From Kutzneria sp036403095 (GTDB lineage: Bacteria; Actinomycetota; Actinomycetes; Mycobacteriales; Pseudonocardiaceae): DNA of 16,928 nucleotides. The stretch covers positions 1 to 16,928 of the forward strand of contig DASWRQ010000243.1 in assembly GCA_036403095.1 (NCBI GenBank), read 5' to 3'. Shown here in pieces: positions 6,653-12,962 of the stretch (its first letter is position 1; each line of letters begins with the position of its first letter). The position numbers were made by a program, and so were the translations under genes. Below the pieces are notes generated by a model that was given only the letters and a program-made list of their open reading frames with translations, did no database searches and was not told the DNA's origin.

Positions 6653-6955
6653 GTGCTCGGCATTCCGGTGTTCAGACTGGCCGTGATCGGCGGTGTCGGC
6701 GTGGTGGCGTTCGCCCTGATCGCGCACCGCAACGCCGACGCGTCGCAGACCAACGCGCAGTGCGCCTTCACGGTCAAGGCCGACGTGCTCAACGTGCGGG
6801 CCGGCCCCGGCATCGCGGAACGGGTCGTCGGCCGGTTGGTGCAGAGCCAATCGGTGACCGCGCAACCCGTGGTGCGCAACGGGTTCCGTCAGCTCGACGA
6901 GACACGCTGGGCCTCGGCCGACTACCTGGTGGCGGCCGCCGGCAACACCTGCTGA
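6653..6955 (+). CDS. Small exported SH3b-like domain protein
   Basis: The product has 100 residues. The N-terminus (residues 5-22, PVFRLAVIGGVGVVAFAL) is a signal peptide or membrane anchor. From about residue 40 there is a bacterial SH3 domain: FTVKADVLNVRAGPG is the diagnostic LNVRxGPG strand, followed by VVGRLVQSQSV and WASADYLV. Such domains bind peptidoglycan or mediate protein contacts at the envelope. The two Cys (in QCAF and the last residue) could form a disulfide. The GTG start has an excellent AAGGAGGG (6641-6648) 4 nt upstream. The 148-nt gap before it holds only short direct repeats (CCGGGTGG twice near 6541-6568) and no clear terminator. Exonuclease III follows after 21 nt but seems to have its own promoter. 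Confidence 0.85.
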   Translation: MLGIPVFRLAVIGGVGVVAFALIAHRNADASQTNAQCAFTVKADVLNVRAGPGIAERVVGRLVQSQSVTAQPVVRNGFRQLDETRWASADYLVAAAGNTC

Positions 6956-6963
6956 GCCGCCGC

Positions 6964-6969
6964 TAGGCT
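6964..6969 (+). promoter_or_regulatory. Putative -10 element (TAGGCT) of leaderless exonuclease III gene
   Basis: TAGGCT is followed by 7 nt and the GTG at 6977. It lies just after the stop of the SH3b-like gene and gives the exonuclease gene its own leaderless start. Confidence 0.5.
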
Positions 6970-6976
6970 CCGGGGT

Positions 6977-7771
6977 GTGCTGACCGTCTCCACCATCAAC
7001 GTCAACGGCCTGCGTGCCGCCGCCAAGAAGGGCTTCGTCGAGTGGCTCGCCGCCACCGAGGCGGACGTGGTGTGCCTGCAGGAGACGCGGGCCGAGCCCG
7101 GTCAGCTGCCCGCCGAGCTGCTGGAACCGGCCGGTTGGCACACCGTGCTGGCCGAGTCCGAGCTCAAGGGCCGCGCCGGCGTGGCCCTGCTGTCCCGGAC
7201 CGCCCCCGAGGCCGTCCGCGTCGGCTTCGGCTCGGCCGAGTTCGACCGCAGTGGCCGCTACGTCGAGTTCGAGCTGGCCGACGTGGTCGTGGCCAGCCTG
7301 TACCTGCCCAGCGGTGACGCCGGCACGCCCAAGCAGGACGAGAAGTACCGCTTCCTCGACGCCTTCCTCGCCCATCTCGTCGAGCTGCGGGCCAAGGCCG
7401 AGGCCGATGGCCGCGAGGTGCTGGTCTGCGGCGACTGGAACATCGCGCACCGGCCCGAGGACCTGAAGTCCTGGAAGACCAACCAGAAGTCGGCCGGCTT
7501 CCTGCCCGAGGAGCGGGCCTGGCTGGACCGCCTCTACGCCGCCGGCTACGTCGACGTCGTGCGCTCCCTGCACCCGGACATCGCCGGCCCGTACAGCTGG
7601 TGGTCCTACCGCGGCAAGGCGTTCGACAACGACTCCGGCTGGCGCATCGACCTGCACGTGGCCACCGAGGGGCTGGCGACCAAGGCCGTCTCCGCCGTCA
7701 CCGAACGGGCCGCCACCTACGCCGAGCGCTGGTCCGACCACGCCCCCGTCACCGTGCAATACGCCCTCTGA
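6977..7771 (+). CDS. xth: Exodeoxyribonuclease III (AP endonuclease family)
   Basis: The product is a 264-residue cytoplasmic DNA repair nuclease of the exonuclease/endonuclease/phosphatase fold. It would cut 5' to abasic sites and degrade 3' ends in base excision repair. All active-site blocks are present: INVNGLR (Asn8), LQET (Glu36, metal ligand), the catalytic Tyr in SLYLPSG (109), GDWNIAH (Asp153, Asn155), the WWSYRGKAFDNDSGWRID stretch (Asp225) and SDHAPV (Asp254, His255). The length is normal for ExoIII. The GTG start is supported by TAGGCT 7 nt upstream and by the family N-terminus LTVSTINVNG. It probably forms its own transcript, as the preceding SH3b-like gene has no functional link. 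Confidence is high for the family; activity on specific lesions is from family knowledge. Confidence 0.96.
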   Translation: MLTVSTINVNGLRAAAKKGFVEWLAATEADVVCLQETRAEPGQLPAELLEPAGWHTVLAESELKGRAGVALLSRTAPEAVRVGFGSAEFDRSGRYVEFELADVVVASLYLPSGDAGTPKQDEKYRFLDAFLAHLVELRAKAEADGREVLVCGDWNIAHRPEDLKSWKTNQKSAGFLPEERAWLDRLYAAGYVDVVRSLHPDIAGPYSWWSYRGKAFDNDSGWRIDLHVATEGLATKAVSAVTERAATYAERWSDHAPVTVQYAL

Positions 7772-7774
7772 CTC

Positions 7775-7800
7775 GAAGGGGTCTTTTATTCCCCGTCTTC
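7775..7800 (+). terminator. Weak possible terminator after exonuclease III
   Basis: GGGG (7778-7781) pairs with CCCC (7791-7794) around TCTTTTATT. GAA (7775-7777) can pair with TTC (7798-7800) across a GTC bulge. There is no T-run after the stem, so this is a weak candidate. Confidence 0.35.
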
Positions 7801-7852
7801 CTGTGAGAGTGGTCTCCCTACGCTGAGCGACGGTCCGGCGCGAAAGCCGACT

Positions 7853-7858
7853 TAGGCT
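7853..7858 (+). promoter_or_regulatory. Putative -10 element (TAGGCT) of leaderless fbiC
   Basis: TAGGCT is followed by 6 nt and the GTG at 7865; no Shine-Dalgarno is seen. It is the same hexamer as in front of the exonuclease III gene. Confidence 0.5.
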
Positions 7859-7864
7859 CGCTCG

Positions 7865-10411
7865 GTGGTCAACGACACCCCGCGCCCGAGCGAGTCAAGC
7901 CTCCGCAGGGCACTTCGCCGCGCTGCCAACGGTTCGACGCTGGACGCCACGGAGGCGGCGGTGCTGCTGCACGCCCGCGGCGAGCACCTGGAGGAGCTGC
8001 TGGCGATCGCCGGCCGTGTCCGGGACGCGCATCTTTTGGCCGAGGGGCGCGACGGCGTCATCACGTACAGCAAGAACGCCTTCATCCCGCTGACCCGATT
8101 GTGCCGGGACCGCTGCCACTACTGCACCTTCGCGACGGTGCCGCACCGCGTGCCGGCTGCCTACCTGGAGCGCGACGAGGTGCTGGACATCGCCCGCCAG
8201 GCGGCGGCCCAGGGCTGCAAGGAGGCCCTGTTCACGCTGGGTGACCGGCCGGAGGACCGCTGGCCGGCGGCGCGCGAGTGGCTGGAGGCCCGCGGCTACG
8301 GCTCGACCCTGGACTACCTGCGCTCGGTGGCGATCGCCGTGCTCGAGGAGACGGGCATGCTGCCCCACCTCAACCCGGGCGTGCTGAGCTGGGAGGAGTT
8401 CCAGCGCCTCAAGCCGGTCGCGGCCAGCATGGGCATGATGCTGGAGACCACGGCGACCCGCCTGTGGAGCGAGCCCGGGGGCCCGCACTACGGCAGCCCG
8501 GACAAGGACCCGGCGGTGCGCATGCGCGTGCTGACCGACGCCGGCCGGGTGGGGGTGCCATTCACCAGCGGCATCCTGATCGGCATCGGCGAGAACCTGG
8601 ACGAGCGCGCGGACTCGCTGCTGGCGCTGCGCGGCGTGGCCCGCCAGTACGGCAACATCCAGGAGATCATCGTTCAGAACTTCCGGGCCAAGCCGGACAC
8701 GGCCATGCGCGGCATGCCCGACGCCGACCTGCACGACCTGGCGGCGACGATCGCGGTCGGCCGGCTGCTGATGCCGTCCAACGTGAGCGTGCAGGCCCCG
8801 CCGAACCTGGTGGGCAACGAGTTCGAGCTCATGCTGCGCGCCGGCATCGACGACTGGGGCGGCGTGTCGCCGGTGACCCCGGACCACGTCAATCCGGAGC
8901 GGCCCTGGCCGGCCATCGACGAGCTGAGCGCCGTCACCGCCGAGTCGGGTTTCCAGCTGCGCGAGCGGTTGACGGCCTACCCGCGCTTCGTCAGGGCCGG
9001 CCAGCCGTGGATCGACACCCGCATCAGCGCGCACGTGGATGCCCTGGCGGACCGGGAAACCGGCCTGGCCGACGAGAGCGCCGTCCTCAATGGACGGACG
9101 TGGCAGGAGCCGGACTACGCCCTGGAGTCGCAGGGCCGCACCGACCTGCACGAGACGATCGACACCACCGGCCGCACGGGCGACCGCCGCGGCGACTTCG
9201 ACAGCGTCTACGGCGACTGGGAGTCCCTGCGCCACCAGTTGCAGACCAGCCCGACGTTCAGCAAGCTGCCCGGCGACGTCCTCAATGGACTGACGATCGC
9301 CGCCGAGAACCCGGCCGCGCTGCTGGAGGAGGCCAACGTCGACGCGGCCATGGCCCTGCTGACCGCGGACGGCGAGGCGCTGGAGACCATGACCCGGCTG
9401 GCCGACCAGCTGCGGGCCGAGGTCAACGGCGACGACGTCACCTACGTGGTCAACCGGAACATCAACTTCTCCAACGTCTGCTACGTCGGCTGCCGGTTCT
9501 GCGCCTTCGCGCAGCGGGAACGCGACGCCGACGCGTACCGGCTCACCGTGGCCGACATCGCCGACCGCGCCCAGGAGGCGTGGGACGTGGGGGCGACGGA
9601 GGTCTGCATCCAGGGCGGCATCGATCCCAAGCTGCCGACCAGCTTCTACGCCGACATGGTGCGGGCGATCAAGGCCAGGGTGCCGGGCATGCACGTGCAT
9701 GCCTTCTCTCCCATGGAGATCGTCAGCGGTGCCACCAAGGCCGGCGTGAGCGTGCAGGAGTGGTTGACCGAGCTGCGCGACGCCGGCCTGGACACGATTC
9801 CCGGCACGGCGGCGGAGATCCTCGACGACGACGTGCGCTGGGTGTTGACCAAGGGCAAGCTGCCGACCAAGACCTGGCTGGAAGTCGTTGGCACCGCGCA
9901 CAAGCTGGGCATCCGCTCCTCGTCGACGATGATGTACGGCCACGTCGACCACCCCGGCCACTGGCTCGGCCACCTGCGCACGCTGGCCCGTCTGCAGGAC
10001 GAGACCGGCGGCTTCACCGAGTTCGTCGGCCTGCCGTTCGTGCACAACAACGCCCCGATCTACCTGGCCGGCGTGGCCCGCCCCGGACCGTCCCGAAGGG
10101 ACAATCGCGCCGTGCACGCCATGGCCCGCCTGGCCTTGCACGGCCGGATCCACAACATCCAGTGCTCCTGGGTGAAGCTGGGCGACCGCGGCACGGCCGA
10201 GGTGCTGCGCGGCGGCGCCAACGACCTGGGCGGCACGCTGATGGAGGAGACGATCAGCCGGATGGCCGGTTCCGAGCACGGCTCGGCCCGCACCATCGCC
10301 GAACTGGACGCGATGGCGGCGTTGGCCGGCCGACACGCCCGCCAGCGAACCACGACCTACGGCCAGGTTGCGACAAGTGGACCCGTTCGGGTGAGCCTTT
10401 CGGACCACTGA
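7865..10411 (+). CDS. fbiC: 7,8-didemethyl-8-hydroxy-5-deazariboflavin (FO) synthase, fused CofG/CofH
   Basis: The 848-residue bifunctional radical SAM enzyme makes FO, the deazaflavin chromophore of coenzyme F420, from tyrosine and a ribityl-uracil precursor. The N-terminal half is the CofG-like domain with its 4Fe-4S motif CRDRCHYC (Cys80, 84, 87). The C-terminal half is the CofH-like domain with CYVGCRFC (Cys539, 543, 546), followed by EVCIQGGIDP, GTAAEILDDDVR and the LPFVHNN region. The fused form and the length (about 850) are the usual actinobacterial arrangement. No other F420 genes (fbiA, fbiB, cofC) are in the window. The GTG start is supported by a leaderless-type hexamer 6 nt upstream. 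F420 serves in cell-wall redox, detoxification and antibiotic pathways in these bacteria. No anomaly is seen. Confidence 0.98.
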   Translation: MVNDTPRPSESSLRRALRRAANGSTLDATEAAVLLHARGEHLEELLAIAGRVRDAHLLAEGRDGVITYSKNAFIPLTRLCRDRCHYCTFATVPHRVPAAYLERDEVLDIARQAAAQGCKEALFTLGDRPEDRWPAAREWLEARGYGSTLDYLRSVAIAVLEETGMLPHLNPGVLSWEEFQRLKPVAASMGMMLETTATRLWSEPGGPHYGSPDKDPAVRMRVLTDAGRVGVPFTSGILIGIGENLDERADSLLALRGVARQYGNIQEIIVQNFRAKPDTAMRGMPDADLHDLAATIAVGRLLMPSNVSVQAPPNLVGNEFELMLRAGIDDWGGVSPVTPDHVNPERPWPAIDELSAVTAESGFQLRERLTAYPRFVRAGQPWIDTRISAHVDALADRETGLADESAVLNGRTWQEPDYALESQGRTDLHETIDTTGRTGDRRGDFDSVYGDWESLRHQLQTSPTFSKLPGDVLNGLTIAAENPAALLEEANVDAAMALLTADGEALETMTRLADQLRAEVNGDDVTYVVNRNINFSNVCYVGCRFCAFAQRERDADAYRLTVADIADRAQEAWDVGATEVCIQGGIDPKLPTSFYADMVRAIKARVPGMHVHAFSPMEIVSGATKAGVSVQEWLTELRDAGLDTIPGTAAEILDDDVRWVLTKGKLPTKTWLEVVGTAHKLGIRSSSTMMYGHVDHPGHWLGHLRTLARLQDETGGFTEFVGLPFVHNNAPIYLAGVARPGPSRRDNRAVHAMARLALHGRIHNIQCSWVKLGDRGTAEVLRGGANDLGGTLMEETISRMAGSEHGSARTIAELDAMAALAGRHARQRTTTYGQVATSGPVRVSLSDH

Positions 10412-10427
10412 CGTTACGGCGAATGGG

Positions 10428-10433
10428 TAGCTT
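10428..10433 (+). promoter_or_regulatory. Putative -10 element (TAGCTT) upstream of the Thr-rich surface protein
   Basis: TAGCTT lies 44 nt before the GTG at 10478, giving a leader of about 38 nt that carries a good Shine-Dalgarno. No clear -35 box is seen. Confidence 0.35.
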
Positions 10434-10477
10434 CTGAGGTTGCCTCCCAGCAACGTCGGCCTCGGAAGGACAATCCC

Positions 10478-11134
10478 GTGCGCAACAGAAAAGCGCTCGC
10501 GTTCCCGCTGGCCGTGTTGGTGGCCGGGACGATCATCGCTGGTGCCGGGGCCGCATTGGCCGCGACACCGAGCGAGATCGGCCCGGCCGTCCACGCGGCC
10601 GTCGACCACCAGCGCGGCAACCCGCCGTGCGAGCGGACCGGCCGGGGCAACCCGCCGTCCTGCCAGACCAGCACGCCGCCGGCCACGTGTGAGCCGGCCG
10701 GCTACGGCCGCGGCCTGCCGCCGTGCACGTCGACCACCCGGCCGACGACGACCACCCAGACGACGACCACGCCGTGCACGACGACCACGATGCCGTCGAC
10801 CACGACAACGACGCCGTACACCACAACCAGCACGACGTCGTCGACCACCACCACCACCACGCCGTCGACCACGACATCGACGACGACCACCACGCCGTCG
10901 ACCACGACGACAACCCCGGTGACGACCACGTCCACGACAACGTCGACCACCACGACCATGCCGTCGAACACGACGACCGCCCCGATGACGACGTCCACCG
11001 CGCCGGGCACCCAGGAGCTGGCCTACACCGGCACCAACACCGACACCGGCGTGCTGATCGGCATCGGCATGCTGCTCATCGTCGGCGGCGGCCTGATGCT
11101 GCTGGTCCGTCGGACCCCGAAGGCCCGCGGCTGA
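10478..11134 (+). CDS. Thr-rich cell-surface protein with LAYTG sortase signal and RGxPPC motifs
   Basis: The 218-residue protein is predicted to be anchored to the cell wall. Order: signal peptide (1-29, MRNRKALAFPLAVLVAGT onward), a short mature head with three RG(N/L)PP(S)C motifs (46-51, 56-62, 78-83; Cys51, 62, 71, 83), a Thr/Ser/Pro tract (84-176, about two thirds Thr), the sorting signal LAYTG (181-185), a hydrophobic helix (about 190-210) and a basic RRTPKARG tail. LAxTG is the signal favoured by class E sortases in high-GC Gram-positives. The Thr tract probably acts as an extended, possibly O-glycosylated stalk that lifts the Cys-rich head off the wall; this is inference. GTG was chosen for its GGAAGGA (10464-10470) 7 nt upstream. 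No sortase gene is in the window. The head domain is not recognised. Confidence 0.85.
   Translation: MRNRKALAFPLAVLVAGTIIAGAGAALAATPSEIGPAVHAAVDHQRGNPPCERTGRGNPPSCQTSTPPATCEPAGYGRGLPPCTSTTRPTTTTQTTTTPCTTTTMPSTTTTTPYTTTSTTSSTTTTTTPSTTTSTTTTTPSTTTTTPVTTTSTTTSTTTTMPSNTTTAPMTTSTAPGTQELAYTGTNTDTGVLIGIGMLLIVGGGLMLLVRRTPKARG
10727..11005 (+). repeat. Low-complexity ACC/ACG (Thr-codon) tract inside the surface protein gene
   Basis: The DNA is a degenerate array of Thr codons with recurring units such as CCGTCGACCACGAC. It encodes residues 84-176. The units are not of constant length and there are no spacers, so it is not CRISPR. Strand asymmetry (C/A-rich) favours replication slippage and length variation between strains. 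Confidence 0.85.
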
Positions 11135-11150
11135 GTCGTCCGTGCTGAAT

Positions 11151-11188
11151 CGTCGGGGGCGCCCCGCCCGCCCGGGGCGCCCGCGACG
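11151..11188 (+). terminator. Stem-loop terminator after the Thr-rich protein gene
   Basis: GGGCGCCCCG (11157-11166) pairs perfectly with CGGGGCGCCC (11173-11182) around a CCCGCC loop. CGTC/GACG (11151-11154, 11185-11188) extends it across a 2x2 mismatch. It starts 16 nt after the stop. No T-run follows, which is common for actinobacterial terminators. Confidence 0.75.
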
Positions 11189-11308
11189 TACGGCACGTCA
11201 CAGTTGCCCGAAGACACCTGATCGACGGCCCCGATGGGGGCCAGTACGCCCGTAAGCGCAGGTCCTGATCTTGTGGGACCCGGCGCTGGGCGGTCCGACC
11301 AGCGCGGT

Positions 11309-11314
11309 TATTCT
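11309..11314 (+). promoter_or_regulatory. Putative -10 element (TATTCT) for the small membrane protein gene
   Basis: TATTCT would start transcription near 11321, leaving about 119 nt of leader before the TTG at 11440. A GTG (11323) and ATG (11326) just after it are in frame and would add 38-39 residues, but their codons have poor GC bias, so I treat that part as untranslated. Confidence 0.35.
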
Positions 11315-11362
11315 CGCTCCTCGTGATGGACCGCACAGTCCCCGGAACGGGTGGGGTTGACA

Positions 11363-11383
11363 CGTTCGGTAGTTTTCCGAACG
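11363..11383 (+). promoter_or_regulatory. Perfect inverted repeat upstream of the small membrane protein
   Basis: CGTTCGG (11363-11369) and CCGAACG (11377-11383) are 7-bp perfect arms around TAGTTTT. A TTGACA hexamer (11357-11362) abuts it. It may be a hairpin in the leader or an operator; nothing decides between them. Confidence 0.4.
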
Positions 11384-11439
11384 ACGGACACCCTCGTGTT
11401 CACTCTTTCGGGGCGACCTCACTGTCGGGAGACGCTGCA

Positions 11440-11766
11440 TTGCGTAACCAGGTTCGGCACCTCACGCGTTCCACCCTGACTGCCGCCTGCCTGCTGCCGG
11501 CCACCATGCTGCTGACCGCCGGCCTGGCCGCCGCCGCCGAGAGCGACGCCCCGGTCGAGAGCCGGGTGCCGGTCACCCTGGACGGCGTCGCCCTGATCGC
11601 CATCCTGCTGGGTTTCGGCGGCCTCGTCGCCGGCCTGCTGCGTCACCGCCACCGCCTGGCCCGCGAGGCCAAGGCCGCCGCCGTCGCGGCCAAGGCGGTC
11701 GTCGAGGAGACTGCCGCCGCCGCGACCGTCAAGCCGGCCCCGCTCCCCACCCCGAGCCAGCTCTGA
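11440..11766 (+). CDS. Small exported single-pass membrane protein, unknown function
   Basis: The product has 108 residues from a TTG start. It is not recognised. The N-terminus is a convincing signal peptide (MRNQVRHLTR, then a hydrophobic core ending LTAGLAAAA near residue 33). A second hydrophobic segment, VALIAILLGFGGLVAGLL (about 50-67), is followed by a basic RHRHRLAR and an Ala/Lys/Val-rich helical tail, then a Pro-rich end. This predicts a short external loop, one membrane span and a cytoplasmic tail. The TTG was chosen because GGGAG lies 8 nt upstream and because the basic start of a signal peptide begins there; in-frame GTG 11323 or ATG 11326 are less likely. It is flanked by a hairpin-rich leader and a terminator and is probably monocistronic. 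Confidence 0.72.
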   Translation: MRNQVRHLTRSTLTAACLLPATMLLTAGLAAAAESDAPVESRVPVTLDGVALIAILLGFGGLVAGLLRHRHRLAREAKAAAVAAKAVVEETAAAATVKPAPLPTPSQL

Positions 11767-11787
11767 ACCGCTTCAACTGACGTTTGG

Positions 11788-11829
11788 AAAGGACCATTCC
11801 TGACGTCAGACGTGAGGAATGGCGCTTTC
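11788..11829. terminator. Stem-loop terminator between small membrane protein and yihY-like gene
   Basis: CCATTCCT (11794-11801) pairs with AGGAATGG (11815-11822). GAAAG (11787-11791) pairs with CTTTC (11825-11829) across a 2x2 internal loop. The A-run and T-run flanks make it plausible in both directions. It starts about 20 nt after the stop at 11766. Confidence 0.75.
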
Positions 11830-11881
11830 ACGCGGTCTCGTCTGAGTAGTTCGACGGTCTGCGGCCGGCTGTACGCACCGT

Positions 11882-11887
11882 TACCGT
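11882..11887 (+). promoter_or_regulatory. Putative -10 element (TACCGT) of leaderless YihY/BrkB gene
   Basis: TACCGT is followed by 6 nt and the GTG at 11894; no Shine-Dalgarno is present. Confidence 0.5.
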
Positions 11888-11893
11888 AGCCGG

Positions 11894-12913
11894 GTGGCGG
11901 AGAAGGAATCCCTGCTGAGCCGGTTGCGCAAGCGTCATGCTTGGCTCGACCATCTGGTCCGCGCCGGGGCGCGGTACACCGAACGCTACGGCGACCACTA
12001 TGCCGCGGCGATCACCTACTACAGCGTGCTGTCGCTGATACCCCTGCTCATGCTGGGCTTCTCGGTGGCCGGTTTTGTCCTGGCCGGCAACATGGACCTG
12101 CTGAACCAGATCCGCAGCGGCATCGCCACGGCGGTGCCGGGGGCGCTCGGCGACCAGGTCAACACCATCGTCGGCAAGCTGATCGAGTCGCGCAGCACGG
12201 TCGGCATCTTCGGTCTGCTGGCTGCCCTCTACTCGGGCCTGGGCTGGATGACCAGCCTGCGCGACGCCGTCACCGCCCAGTGGACGCGTGAGCGCCCGCA
12301 ACTGCCCTTCCTGATCACCGCGGTCAAGGACCTGCTCACGCTGGTCGGCCTCGGCCTGGCCCTGGTGATCTCGTTCGGCATCACCGCGGCCGGCTCGGCG
12401 CTGGGCGGCCTGGTGCTGGAGTGGCTGGGCCTGCGGCAGACCGGCTGGGCCGAGCTCCTGCTGTCGCTGGCCGCCATCGTGCTGGGCCTCGTGGCCAACT
12501 GGCTGGTGTTCCTGTGGGTGCTGACCAGCCTGCCGCGCTTCCACGTCGGCTGGCGCAGCGCCGTGCGCGGCGCGATCGCCGGCGCGGTCGGCTTCGAGGT
12601 GCTCAAGCAGGTCGGCAACATCTACCTGCAGTCGATCAAGGACTCGCCGTCCGGCTCGGTCTTCGGCACGCTGCTCGGCCTGCTGGTGTTCATCAACCTG
12701 GTGTCGCGGTTCCTGGTCTTCATCACGGCCTGGACGGCCACCGCCCGGGAGAACCTGGCCCGCTCGGCCGACCCGGTGCCGCCGCCGCAGCCGGTGCTGA
12801 TCCGACCCACGGTGCAAGTGGCCGCCCGCCCGGACGGCGTGCTGACCGCCGGCCTGCTCAGCGCCGGCGCGCTGATCGGCGTGACGCTGACCAGGCTGCT
12901 ACGACGACGCTGA
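11894..12913 (+). CDS. YihY/BrkB family inner membrane protein
   Basis: The 339-residue protein has about six membrane helices. Family hallmarks are YGDHYAAAITYYSVLSLIPLL (about 31-51), LYSGLGWMTSLRDAVTAQW in the middle, LPRFHVGWRSAVRGAIAGAVGFE and the SPSGSVFGTLLGLLVFINLVSRF stretch near the last helices. The family was once called ribonuclease BN in error and has no settled function; it is usually described as a virulence-factor-BrkB or YihY-type membrane protein. Here the C-terminal extension (about 290-339) carries a Pro-rich linker and a further short hydrophobic segment ending in RLLRRR. The gene converges on the carboxypeptidase-like gene with only 49 nt between the stops. A neighbourhood with a D-Ala-D-Ala carboxypeptidase and a SCO4848-type gene is, as I recall, seen in other Actinobacteria. 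Confidence 0.94.
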   Translation: MAEKESLLSRLRKRHAWLDHLVRAGARYTERYGDHYAAAITYYSVLSLIPLLMLGFSVAGFVLAGNMDLLNQIRSGIATAVPGALGDQVNTIVGKLIESRSTVGIFGLLAALYSGLGWMTSLRDAVTAQWTRERPQLPFLITAVKDLLTLVGLGLALVISFGITAAGSALGGLVLEWLGLRQTGWAELLLSLAAIVLGLVANWLVFLWVLTSLPRFHVGWRSAVRGAIAGAVGFEVLKQVGNIYLQSIKDSPSGSVFGTLLGLLVFINLVSRFLVFITAWTATARENLARSADPVPPPQPVLIRPTVQVAARPDGVLTAGLLSAGALIGVTLTRLLRRR

Positions 12914-12962
12914 GCCTCAGAAGTCACCCTGCCGGTGCGGCAACGTGAGTGGTGCTCGTTGC

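Larger units (their letters stand above)
11135..11439. other. 305-nt intergenic region with several hairpins, no gene recognised
   Basis: Besides the terminator, the region holds GGCCCC/GGGGCC (11227-11232, 11237-11242; GATG loop), GGTCC/GGACC (11261-11265, 11276-11280, extended by GCGC/GCGC outside a small internal loop) and GCGCTGG/CCAGCGC (11283-11289, 11299-11305). The last two share bases 11283-11286 and so are alternatives. No T-loop, anticodon arm or other tRNA feature is found. The part after about 11315 is probably the leader of the next gene. Confidence 0.5.

Noticed and set aside
7895..10609. A 904-codon open frame on the minus strand opposite fbiC
   Set aside because: It is a GC-rich shadow of the well-supported FO synthase gene. 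Its translation is low-complexity (Gly/Arg/Val/His-rich) with no recognisable domain.
10727..11005. CRISPR-like or tandem satellite repeat
   Set aside because: The repetition follows Thr codons in one open frame with no constant unit and no spacers.
11250..11310. Possible tRNA gene suggested by adjacent short stems
   Set aside because: No T-loop consensus, no 7-bp acceptor stem of the right span and no anticodon arm could be laid out.
11198..11440. An 80-codon minus-strand frame in the gap after the Thr-rich gene
   Set aside because: Its codons show no GC third-position bias, it overlaps the leader and hairpins, and its product has no recognisable domain.
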